Assembly: GCF_000176035.2 (NCBI RefSeq)
Contig: NC_015675.1
Span: 62,001-126,000 of the forward strand
Length of the DNA stretch: 64,000 bases
Source of the DNA: Mesorhizobium opportunistum WSM2075
GTDB lineage: Bacteria > Pseudomonadota > Alphaproteobacteria > Rhizobiales > Rhizobiaceae
Direction: 5' to 3'
Below, piece by piece: positions 27,141 to 35,509 of the stretch; position 1 is the first letter of the stretch, and the number at the start of each line of letters is the position of its first letter. The notes under the pieces are model-generated. The model had not been told where the DNA came from, made no database searches, and worked only from the letters and a program-made list of their open reading frames with translations. Made by a program: the position numbers and the translations under genes.

Positions 27141-28379
27141 ATGAGCCTGCTGTGTGAGGTCCCCAACCCTTCGCGCCGCGCCATGCTGATGACCGGCGGC
27201 GCGCTGTTTGCCTGGGCCTACCTGCCCCGCTTCGCGCGTGCCGCCGACAATCGCGACCCGCGCCTGATCGTCATCGTCCTGCGAGGCGCACTCGACGGCC
27301 TCTCGGCGGTCGGTCCTGTGGGCGATCCGGACTATGCCGGCCTGCACGGTGACATCGCCTTATCGCTCGCCGGCCCGCACGCGGCGCTGCCGCTCGACGG
27401 TTTCTTCGCGGTCAATCCGGCGATGCCGGTATTCGCCAGGCTGTTCAAGGACGGCCAGGCAGCGGTGGTGCATGCGGCAGCGACAGGCTATCGCGAGCGC
27501 TCGCATTTCGATGGCCAGGATGTGCTGGAAAGCGGCTTTGCTGGCCCCGGCCATGTCGCCACCGGCTGGCTCAACCGGGCGCTCGAGAGCCTGCCGGCGG
27601 GCGATCGTGTGGCGACGCTTGGCGGTCTGGCCGTCGGCCCGTCGACACCGTTGGTGATCCGCGGCGCAGCCCCTGTGCTCGGCTGGGCGCCGCAATCGCT
27701 GCCGGCGCCGGCCGGCGACCTCGCGGCACGGGTTCTCGATCTCTATCAGCATCGCGACCCGGTGCTGGCGGTGGCGCTGCGAAATGGGCTCGACACTGAC
27801 AAGATGGCGCTCGACGACCAGATGGGAGCGAAGGCGATGAAGCCTAAAGGCGGCCTCGACAGCGCCGCCGGCATGCGGCAGGCGGCACAAGGCTCCGCCA
27901 GGCTGATCGCGGCCGATGACGGGCCGCGCGTCGCGGCACTGGCCTTCGACGGCTGGGACACGCATGTCAACGAGGGCGGCGCGACCGGCCGGCTCGCCAC
28001 TTTGCTCGGTGGCCTCGACGGCGCCTTCGAGGAATTCGAAAAGGGCCTCGGCGAACGCTGGAAGGACACCGCGATCGTCGCCATCACCGAGTTCGGGCGC
28101 ACGGCGCAGATCAACGGCACGGTCGGCACCGACCACGGCACCGGCACCGTGGTGCTGTTGGCCGGAGGCGCGATCAAGGGCGGCCGCGTCATCGCCGACT
28201 GGCCCGGATTGAAGCCGGCTCAGCTCTTCGAGCAACGCGACCTGGCGCCGACCAGCGACGTCAGGGCGGTGCTGAAGGGCCTGCTCGCCGACCAGTTCGG
28301 CCTTTCCGCCGCGATACTTGGCGACAAGGTGTTTCCGGAGTCCGCCGCGGTGAAGCCGATGCGGGATCTCATCGCCTGA
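27141..28379 (+). CDS. DUF1501 family protein, TAT-exported
   Basis: 412 residues. A twin-arginine signal (SRRAMLMTGGALFAWAYLP, cleavage after about residue 34) precedes a sulfatase-like fold with LRGALDGLS, RSHFDGQDVLESG, FDGWDTHVNEGG, EFGRTAQINGT and TDHGTGTVVLLAGG. It partners the DUF1800 gene 49 bp upstream. GGAG lies 8 nt before the ATG. The exact function is unknown. Confidence 0.9.
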   Translation: MSLLCEVPNPSRRAMLMTGGALFAWAYLPRFARAADNRDPRLIVIVLRGALDGLSAVGPVGDPDYAGLHGDIALSLAGPHAALPLDGFFAVNPAMPVFARLFKDGQAAVVHAAATGYRERSHFDGQDVLESGFAGPGHVATGWLNRALESLPAGDRVATLGGLAVGPSTPLVIRGAAPVLGWAPQSLPAPAGDLAARVLDLYQHRDPVLAVALRNGLDTDKMALDDQMGAKAMKPKGGLDSAAGMRQAAQGSARLIAADDGPRVAALAFDGWDTHVNEGGATGRLATLLGGLDGAFEEFEKGLGERWKDTAIVAITEFGRTAQINGTVGTDHGTGTVVLLAGGAIKGGRVIADWPGLKPAQLFEQRDLAPTSDVRAVLKGLLADQFGLSAAILGDKVFPESAAVKPMRDLIA

Positions 28380-28493
28380 AGCGGGTGCCGCTCCCGAAAC
28401 CCTGCCACCCAGGATTAAGGTTAAATTCACTATACATTTGTTCTTCCCGCGCAAATATTCGAAGAGTTTCCCAAACCATGCTGAGGCATATCG

Positions 28494-30242
28494 ATGGGAA
28501 AATCTGTGGTTCAGCTTCAACGACTTGTTCGGCTATTCTGCCACCCGCTGGCCCTGGTCCTGGTCAGCCTTGCCGGGATTTTCGCCGCCGGCCGGGCCGA
28601 GCATGAATGGCTGTCGGTACCGTTCTCGCTGGCGCTGGTGGCGGCCCTTGCCGGGCTTCTGTTGCTGGCTTGCGGGCGTCTTGCCTTCTCCGTCTATCTC
28701 GCCTGGATGAGCGTTGCCTTCATCACCGCGGTTTCGGCGATCAAATTCCGCATGAAGGGATTTTCGCTGCACTTCTACGACGCGGTCTTCGTGTCGAGGG
28801 ATGCGGAAGTGTATCGCTTCCTGCTCGGCTCCTACCTCCATCTCATCGTGCCGGTCGTCATTGCGCTGGCGCTCGGCATCGCGGCGGCGATCGTGCTGTT
28901 CCGGTTCGACCGGAAAATTGGCTGGCCGGTATCGGTGCGCGTGCTGATCATGGCGGCGCTCGTCGTCCTGGTGCCGCTGACCTTTCCGGCCGAAGCCTCG
29001 AAGGACCGCTATTTCTACTATATGCAGGGCCGGCACATGTCGGCCTTCTTTGTCTCGCTGCTCGACCTGCGCAATCTGGTCGCCGAGCCGGCCTTCGAGA
29101 AGCGGCTGCAGGCGGTTGCGCCGCAAACGCCTTTCGCCGACACGGTCGACTGCGGCGACCGGGCTCATCTTCCCGATGTCTTTTTCGTGCTCAGCGAAAG
29201 CCAGTCCGATCCCGGCAACTTTCCGCAGGTCGGCAATGGTGCGGGATTCCTGCAGAGGTTCGCCCCCGGAGCCGGCACGCCACATCCAATGCAGGTCGAG
29301 ACCTTTGGCGGCGGCACCTGGATCACCAATCTGTCGCTGATGACCGGCCTTTCAGCCACCGATTTCGGCTGGCGAAGCCCCTATTTGACGATCACGCTGC
29401 AGGACAAGGTTGCCGGCGCCTTGCCGGAAGTGCTGGCGCGCTGCGGCTATCGAACCGCCGTGATGACGCCGATGGACTTCACTTTCGTCAATGAAGGGCC
29501 GTTCCTGAAATCGATCGGTTTCGAAACCGTCCTCGACATCAAAGCCATCGCGGCGCCCTTCTATCACCTGCGCGACAACTTCTACTACCACGCGGCCGAG
29601 GCGTTCATCGCCCGCCACCGCAAGGAGGACGGGCGGCCGCTGTTCCTCGAAATCCAGACCATGTTTCCGCACTCGCCCTATGAGGGGCGACTGGAGCCCG
29701 AGCTGAAGGTTGCCGGAGAACCTTTCTCGGACGATGTCCAGGTCAGCGAATATCTGCGCCGGATGGCGGTGGCGCGCGGCGATTTCCAGGACTTCCTCGC
29801 CGGCCGCGAGGCGGATGTCGGGGAGCGTGGCGCCGTGGTGCTCGAATTCGGCGATCACCAGTCGTCGGCGACCAAGCCGTTCGTCGACGCGATCGCTGGC
29901 GGCGACGCACTGGCCAGGCCGGATTCGATTGCCTACCGCACCTTCTACACGCTCACCACCTTCAACCATCCGCTCAAGCGTCCGATGCCCGGGATGGCAC
30001 CGCTCGATGTCGGCTTCCTCGGCGCCAGCCTGCTCGATGCCGCCGGCCTGCCGATGTCGCCCGTCATGGCCGATCTGGTGCGCCTGCGCGACCATTGCGG
30101 CGGCAGCTTCCATGGCTGCAGCGATCGGGCGGCGGTGGATGCGCATCTGCGGCGGCGCGTCGATTCAGGCCTGCTGCATCTTTTCCCACAGGCCGCGCCA
30201 CTGCATTCGCTTGTGCCGCTCCAATCCGCTGAAGCTCGCTAA
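28494..30242 (+). CDS. Membrane sulfatase-fold hydrolase/transferase (LtaS/phosphoethanolamine-transferase-like)
   Basis: 582 residues. About five membrane segments occupy residues 15-165, followed by a periplasmic catalytic domain with DVFFVLSESQSDPGNFP, GGGTWITNLSLMTGLS (region of the nucleophilic Thr/Ser), FLEIQTMFPHSPY and EFGDHQS, the metal-ligand pattern of the alkaline phosphatase superfamily. Such enzymes move phospho-head groups onto glycans or lipids at the cell surface. The donor and acceptor cannot be told here. The start is uncertain, with an in-frame-independent ATG 15 bp upstream. It is convergent with the large acyltransferase/synthetase gene. Confidence 0.85.
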   Translation: MGKSVVQLQRLVRLFCHPLALVLVSLAGIFAAGRAEHEWLSVPFSLALVAALAGLLLLACGRLAFSVYLAWMSVAFITAVSAIKFRMKGFSLHFYDAVFVSRDAEVYRFLLGSYLHLIVPVVIALALGIAAAIVLFRFDRKIGWPVSVRVLIMAALVVLVPLTFPAEASKDRYFYYMQGRHMSAFFVSLLDLRNLVAEPAFEKRLQAVAPQTPFADTVDCGDRAHLPDVFFVLSESQSDPGNFPQVGNGAGFLQRFAPGAGTPHPMQVETFGGGTWITNLSLMTGLSATDFGWRSPYLTITLQDKVAGALPEVLARCGYRTAVMTPMDFTFVNEGPFLKSIGFETVLDIKAIAAPFYHLRDNFYYHAAEAFIARHRKEDGRPLFLEIQTMFPHSPYEGRLEPELKVAGEPFSDDVQVSEYLRRMAVARGDFQDFLAGREADVGERGAVVLEFGDHQSSATKPFVDAIAGGDALARPDSIAYRTFYTLTTFNHPLKRPMPGMAPLDVGFLGASLLDAAGLPMSPVMADLVRLRDHCGGSFHGCSDRAAVDAHLRRRVDSGLLHLFPQAAPLHSLVPLQSAEAR

Positions 30243-30278
30243 CTAGAGCTTCAGCGCACGTCGCGCGTGCCGCCCGGA

Positions 30279-33200
30279 TCAGGCGGCCTCGACCTTGGCG
30301 ACCGGCTCTCCCTGCACAAGCCTGGTGACGCCGGCGAAGTCGAGCTTGCCGGAACCGAGCACCGGCACTTTCGGGACGACGCGTACTTCGGCGGGCACCA
30401 TCAGATCCATGGCACCGTTCGCCTTGGCGAAGGCCAGGAGATCCGCGCGTGTGGCGCCGGGAGCCTCGGTGATCAGGATCAGCTTTTCGCCTTTGCGCGC
30501 ATCCGCTACAGCCGCAACGGCCGATAGCGAACCTTTCCACAATTCACCCGCCAGCGCCTCGACGGCGGCCAGCGAGATCATCTCGCCGCCGATCTTGGCG
30601 AAGCGCTTGGCGCGGCCGCAAATGGTGATGAACCCCTCGTCCACCGAGACGACGTCGCCAGTGTCATGCCAGCCATCCGGCAGCGGTTCGAGCACGCCCG
30701 GCTTCTCGGCGCGCAAATAGCCCGCCATCACGTTGGGGCCGCGCACATGCAGCCGTCCGCCATCGTCGACACCCGGCACCGGATCGAGACGATACTCCAT
30801 GCCGGGCATGATTTTGCCGACGCTGCCGGAACGGTTGTACATCGGCGTGTTGATGGAGATCACCGGCGCGGTCTCGGTGACGCCATAACCTTCCAGGATA
30901 CGCACGCCGAACTTTTCCATATAGGTCATGCGGGTCGACGGCTTGACGGGTTCCGCGCCGGCAAAGCAATAGCGTATCGAGCGGAAATCGTAGGGGTGCG
31001 CCGAGCGTGCATAGCCGCTGAGGAACGTATCGGTGCCGAAGATGATCGTCGCGTTGGATGCATAAATCAGCTCCGGCACGATGCGGTAGTGCAGCGGCGA
31101 TGGGTAGAAAAAGACCGGCACACCCGAAATCAGCGGCAGCACCGTGCCGGCCGTCAAGCCGAAGGAATGGAAGATCGGCAAGACGTTGAACACCTTGTCG
31201 CCCGAGTGGAAGTCGATCCGCGAGGCCGCCTGCGCGGCATTGGCCAGGATGTTGCGGTGGGTGAGCACGACGCCCTTCGGCGTACCCTCCGAGCCTGAGG
31301 TGAACAGGATCACCGCCGGGTCGGTAGCCTTGCGGGCGACCCGCGGCGTGCTCTTGCGCAACAGGCCAAGCAGCTTGTCCTTGAGGCCGATGGTTGCGCG
31401 CAGATCGTCGAGCCAGACAATGTCGACCGACCGCATCTCCTCGACCACGGCGCCGAGCTTGGCCTGTTCGACAAAGGCTCGCGAGGTCAGCACGGTGCGC
31501 ACATCGGCCGCCTTGCAGGCGGAAAGGATGTTGGCGGCACCGGCGGTGAAGTTGATCATCGCCGGCACCTTGCCGGCCGACATGACGCCAAGCAGTGTGG
31601 CGCACGAGCCGTTGGCGTTGGGCAGCATGATGCCGAGCGTCTGCTGGCCGGCATAAAGGGTCTCGAATTTCTCGCCAAGCACGGCGGCGGCCGTCAGCAG
31701 CTTGCCATAGCTCAGCGAGCCGGTGACCGGGTCCTGCACGGCGAGCCGTTTCATGCCGCGCTCATTCGCGGTCAGGATGACCTTTTCCAGCACCGTCTTG
31801 TCGATGTCCTGGGTGCGGAAGACGAGATCCGACATGACCTGATAGAGGGCCGCACCCGCCGCGGCACGCCGCTGACGGCCCCTCAGTTCCGGCGCCACTT
31901 CCAGCTTGACCGGTTCCAGTATGGTCACCTTGACCTTCGGGAACAGGCGGCGGCGCACATGTTGCGACGTCAGCCGGGAGAACGGGCTTTTCTCCAGCCC
32001 GTCGATGCGGATCGGCACGACCATCGAGCCGGTCTTGTCCGCCACCATGGCGGCGCCGTCATAGACCTTCATCAGCCCGCCGGTGACGGTGATGCGGCCT
32101 TCGGGGAAGATGACCAGCGGATCACCGCCTTGCACGATCTTGATCAGCGTGCGGGTCGACATCGGCTTGGCCGGGTTGAGCGGCAAGGCGCGGGCGAGCT
32201 TCATGAACGGCTTCATCCACCAGGCCTGGGCAATGGTGTAGTCGATGGCGAAGACCGGCTCCTCGTCGGTCAGCGTCAGCGCCAGCGGACCGTCGAGGAA
32301 GCTGACATGGTTGAGTGCCAGGATCGGTGCCTTGCCGGCGGCCTTGAGGTTTTCCATGCCCTCTATCTCCAGGCGCAGGAAGGCGCGGAACAGGATGGAG
32401 ACGAAGTCGCGGAAGGCGTTGGTCGGCAGATATTTCAGCATCAGCCAGGCGGCGACGGCGTTGGCCGCGGCGAGGCCGAAGAGGATGCCGCCGGTGGAGA
32501 CTTTCGTCTGGATCAGGGCGACAACGACACCGCCCACCGTCATGAAGCCGGCATTGACGATGCTCACGGCTGCGACGACGCGGGCGCGGCGGGCTTCGGG
32601 CGACCAGGCCTGCACGGCGGCGAAGGTCGGCACCACCAGGAAGGCGCTGGCGATGGCCATGCCGGCAAGGTCGATCGCGACGCGGATCGTGTTCGGACCG
32701 GCGAAGAATGCGCTGAGGGTTTCCGCCTTGGGCGAAGGCTGCATGCTCCAGATGGTCCAGGCCAAATGCAGGCCGAACAGCGCCAGCAGCGCCGTGCCGA
32801 CAGGAGCGGGCAAGAGCACGATGCGCCCCTGCGACATCCATGCGGCAATGGCCGAGCCGATGGCGATCGAGACAGCGAAGACAGCGAGATAGGCGGTGAC
32901 GGCGATTTCGTTGCCGCCGAGCGAATCCTTGATCAAGGTCGGCAGGATCGAAAGCACGATGGCGCCGATCAGCCAGAACCACGACGTCATCAGTCCGGCG
33001 CGCCAGATCCGCTTGTCGGTGCGCAGTTCCGAGACCTGACGCCAGGTCGAGCGGAAGATGTTCTTGTCGATGACGAGATCGGGCGCAGCCGAACCCGTGG
33101 CCGGAATGTAGCGGCTGACGAACCAGCAACCGACGGCCAAGGCCATCATGATCGGTCCGAACACCATGACGCCAATGCCATCGGCCGAGACGACGCCGCC

Positions 33201-33674
33201 GGCAATCGTGCCGCCGAGGATGGCGGCAAACGTGGCCGACTCGATCCAGGCGTTGGCCTTGGGCAGTTCCTTGCGCTCGAGATGGTCGGGCAGGATGCCG
33301 TATTTGATCGGCCCGAACAGCGCCGAGATGATGCCGAACATCAGCAGCGCCGTCATCAGCACCGGGATGGACGACAGCGCGATGCCGGCGACGGAGACTC
33401 CCGCCGCCGCGATCTCGGCGAATTTCAGCCGGCGCGCGATCAACGCCTTGTCGAAGCGATCGGCGATCTCGCCGCCAAGCGCTGACAACAACAGGAAGGG
33501 GGCCATGAAGACGGCCCCGGCGAGCGTGACCAGCGAAGCCGCCTGATCGGCAGCCAGCGTGAAAAGGATCAGGAACACCAGTGTGTTCTTGAGGAAATTG
33601 TCGTTGAAGGCGGACAGGAACTGCGTCCAGAACAGAGGCGCAAAGCGCCGGGACAACATCAGATGCGTGTTCAT
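30279..33674 (-). CDS. aas: MFS transporter-acyltransferase-acyl-ACP synthetase fusion (Aas/LplT type)
   Basis: 1131 residues with three domains. A lysophospholipid-transporter-like MFS domain (about 1-420, FWTQFLSAFNDNFLKNTL), a PlsC acyltransferase (about 430-640, LALNHVSFLDGPLAL and FPEGRITVTGG), and an AMP-binding acyl-ACP synthetase (about 660-1131, ILFTSGSEGTPKGVVLTHRN, GYGVTETAPV, HDTGDVV). In Escherichia coli LplT and Aas are separate; here they are joined, as in many proteobacteria. The role is lysophospholipid uptake and re-acylation. The start at 33674 (MNTHLMLSRRF) has GGAAA upstream; ATGs further out are possible. An operator array precedes it. Confidence 0.92.
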   Translation of the reverse strand: MNTHLMLSRRFAPLFWTQFLSAFNDNFLKNTLVFLILFTLAADQAASLVTLAGAVFMAPFLLLSALGGEIADRFDKALIARRLKFAEIAAAGVSVAGIALSSIPVLMTALLMFGIISALFGPIKYGILPDHLERKELPKANAWIESATFAAILGGTIAGGVVSADGIGVMVFGPIMMALAVGCWFVSRYIPATGSAAPDLVIDKNIFRSTWRQVSELRTDKRIWRAGLMTSWFWLIGAIVLSILPTLIKDSLGGNEIAVTAYLAVFAVSIAIGSAIAAWMSQGRIVLLPAPVGTALLALFGLHLAWTIWSMQPSPKAETLSAFFAGPNTIRVAIDLAGMAIASAFLVVPTFAAVQAWSPEARRARVVAAVSIVNAGFMTVGGVVVALIQTKVSTGGILFGLAAANAVAAWLMLKYLPTNAFRDFVSILFRAFLRLEIEGMENLKAAGKAPILALNHVSFLDGPLALTLTDEEPVFAIDYTIAQAWWMKPFMKLARALPLNPAKPMSTRTLIKIVQGGDPLVIFPEGRITVTGGLMKVYDGAAMVADKTGSMVVPIRIDGLEKSPFSRLTSQHVRRRLFPKVKVTILEPVKLEVAPELRGRQRRAAAGAALYQVMSDLVFRTQDIDKTVLEKVILTANERGMKRLAVQDPVTGSLSYGKLLTAAAVLGEKFETLYAGQQTLGIMLPNANGSCATLLGVMSAGKVPAMINFTAGAANILSACKAADVRTVLTSRAFVEQAKLGAVVEEMRSVDIVWLDDLRATIGLKDKLLGLLRKSTPRVARKATDPAVILFTSGSEGTPKGVVLTHRNILANAAQAASRIDFHSGDKVFNVLPIFHSFGLTAGTVLPLISGVPVFFYPSPLHYRIVPELIYASNATIIFGTDTFLSGYARSAHPYDFRSIRYCFAGAEPVKPSTRMTYMEKFGVRILEGYGVTETAPVISINTPMYNRSGSVGKIMPGMEYRLDPVPGVDDGGRLHVRGPNVMAGYLRAEKPGVLEPLPDGWHDTGDVVSVDEGFITICGRAKRFAKIGGEMISLAAVEALAGELWKGSLSAVAAVADARKGEKLILITEAPGATRADLLAFAKANGAMDLMVPAEVRVVPKVPVLGSGKLDFAGVTRLVQGEPVAKVEAA

Positions 33675-33794
33675 GGCGATTTCCATTTGGCGGAACCCCA
33701 CGACAGCGTGTGCCGGTGGGCCCTGCGGGTTGCAGGCGCTGTTTCGATCCCAGTGATAGTCGTGAGCTGGTTAAACTTCCTTACTGCGCTTGAT

Positions 33795-33874
33795 GTTCAT
33801 CAAATGAACGTCGTTCACAATTGCACTCTACCACGTCTTGAACATTGTTCAAGCGGAAAAATGAACAGCGTTCA
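33795..33874. promoter_or_regulatory. Array of TGAAC-N3-GTTCA palindromes upstream of aas
   Basis: Three perfect palindromes: TGAACGTCGTTCA at 33805-33817, TGAACATTGTTCA at 33839-33851 (extended to 15 bp, TTGAAC/GTTCAA), and TGAACAGCGTTCA at 33862-33874. A further inverted pair, GTTCAT-CAA-ATGAAC, at 33795-33809 shares a half-site with the first. Centres are 34 and 23 bp apart. All lie 120-200 bp upstream of the aas start, and the other flanking gene ends here, so aas is the target. The size and symmetry suit a TetR-family dimer; the regulator is not in the window. Confidence 0.75.
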
Positions 33875-33919
33875 CCGTCGTTGAAAACGGAAGCGGCGAC
33901 CGGTTGAATCTGTCAGGAA

Positions 33920-35509
33920 TTAGGGCGTCCCAGGTGCCGGATCTGGCCCCAGCGTCGCCACCGTCTTCAGTGCGCCGTCGAGCATGTCGCCCTTTTCGTC
34001 TTTCAGCGCCACCTCGCGCAGGCGGCGGATCCAGTCGGCGGCATCGTGCCGGCCCTTGAGCAGGTCGAGCGCCGACAGCACGCGGTCGAATTTCGACTGG
34101 GCGCGGGCGTGGGTGTCGCTGTAGCCCTTGATCAGCCGGCGACAATTGAGGATCTCGACGGCCAGCGCATAGTCGGCCGGTACATGGCTGAGCGCCAATG
34201 CATACCAGCGTTCCAGATGTGCAAGTTCCACCTGGTGGCGCAGCAGGCGACGGCGCCAGCGGCGCAGGCCGCCGATGAACCAGAGTGCCGCGAAGCCGGC
34301 AAAGCTGTCGGTGCGGATGCGGCGGCCGTGGTTGATGCGACGATCGAGAAAGGCCGCAAGCTTCGGCCGGTTCTCGATATAGCTGCCCAGCCCCGCCGGC
34401 AGCGTGCCGCAGAACTCCTCGATGCGCGGATGGAAATATTCGGTCACCTGCAGGATCGAGCCGTCCTTGACGCCGACCTCGCGGCGCACACGTTTATCGC
34501 GCGTCGAGCGCGTCTTCAGATCGGCGACGCGGATCATGTCGTCGTAGCACATTGCGTTGGCGAGATGCTTTGCCGCCGCGATCGACAAAGCGTGGCCATG
34601 TCCGGCGCCGTCCAGCGCGATGGCCTTGTCCAGCCGGTCGAGATACTCGCGCCCGTAGGCGATGTCCTGGTAGTCGACCACCTTTCTCAGGCCCCGGAGC
34701 GCCATGTCGCGCATGGCGACTGGCATCAGGTCGATGCGGGCGGCCAAGGCCTGCCAGCCCTGTAGCAGGCTTTGCGGACCACTGACGCGCCCTGCACCCA
34801 GGGCGGATTCGACAATCGCCGGCTCCGACGGCTTTGGCGCAGGCGCCGCCGCGCCACGCGCGCGGTCAAACGCGGCGCCAAAGGCGGCAAGGCTGGCTTT
34901 CACGCCCCGGCCGCCGGCACCGATCGCCTGCTCGTAAGTTTCGCGCGTGAACGGAAGAGCATCGGACCCCGCCAGAGCACCGAGCAGGCTGGCCGAGATC
35001 ATCGAGCCGTTGTCGGCGGCGATCTTCTCCATGTCGAAGGCGATGAAGCGCTTCGATGCGGCCTCCGCCGTTCCATGCACCTTGGACGACGAGGCCCGGC
35101 CGTCGCCCGGCTCGATCTTTTCCGACACGGCGGCGATGCGGTGCGAGGAGGCGATCAGCGTGGTGCGCTCTGGCGTCACGAAGCCACGGATGATGGCGCG
35201 GCCGGCCTCCATCAGTTCGGCGGCAATCAATATGTCGACATCGCCCTGCGATGGCGACAGCGCGAAGACCGGCAGGCGGCCGGTGTCGCGGGCCATTTCG
35301 ACATAGTAGATGGTGGCGCCGGTGCGCTGCGCCACGCCGGCGACCGAGGTCGATTGCGCGACATAGCCATTGCGCTCGGCAACGTCGGTGATCCAGTCGG
35401 CGAGCACGCCGCCGCCCTGGCCGCCGACCGCCAGCACTGCGAGCTTGATGACGCGCTCGTCATCCTGGGCGCCGGGGCGAGCTCGGAAGGGTGGGACAGC
35501 GTCAAGCAT
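33920..35509 (-). CDS. iorB: Indolepyruvate oxidoreductase subunit beta (IorB) with C-terminal DUF6537 region
   Basis: 529 residues. The N-terminal ~200 residues are the gamma/KG domain of 2-oxoacid oxidoreductases (LAVGGQGGGVLADWITDVAE, TSVAGVAQRTGATIYYVEM). The remaining ~300 residues are the helical extension found in long proteobacterial forms. With the IorA subunit it oxidatively decarboxylates aryl pyruvates (indolepyruvate, phenylpyruvate) to aryl-acetyl-CoA. The start overlaps the iorA stop by 8 bp, so translation is coupled. Confidence 0.9.
   Translation of the reverse strand: MLDAVPPFRARPGAQDDERVIKLAVLAVGGQGGGVLADWITDVAERNGYVAQSTSVAGVAQRTGATIYYVEMARDTGRLPVFALSPSQGDVDILIAAELMEAGRAIIRGFVTPERTTLIASSHRIAAVSEKIEPGDGRASSSKVHGTAEAASKRFIAFDMEKIAADNGSMISASLLGALAGSDALPFTRETYEQAIGAGGRGVKASLAAFGAAFDRARGAAAPAPKPSEPAIVESALGAGRVSGPQSLLQGWQALAARIDLMPVAMRDMALRGLRKVVDYQDIAYGREYLDRLDKAIALDGAGHGHALSIAAAKHLANAMCYDDMIRVADLKTRSTRDKRVRREVGVKDGSILQVTEYFHPRIEEFCGTLPAGLGSYIENRPKLAAFLDRRINHGRRIRTDSFAGFAALWFIGGLRRWRRRLLRHQVELAHLERWYALALSHVPADYALAVEILNCRRLIKGYSDTHARAQSKFDRVLSALDLLKGRHDAADWIRRLREVALKDEKGDMLDGALKTVATLGPDPAPGTP

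Noticed and set aside
30243..30278. Terminator between the sulfatase-fold gene and aas
   Set aside because: Only a weak 5-bp GCACG/CGTGC stem with no T-run is visible.
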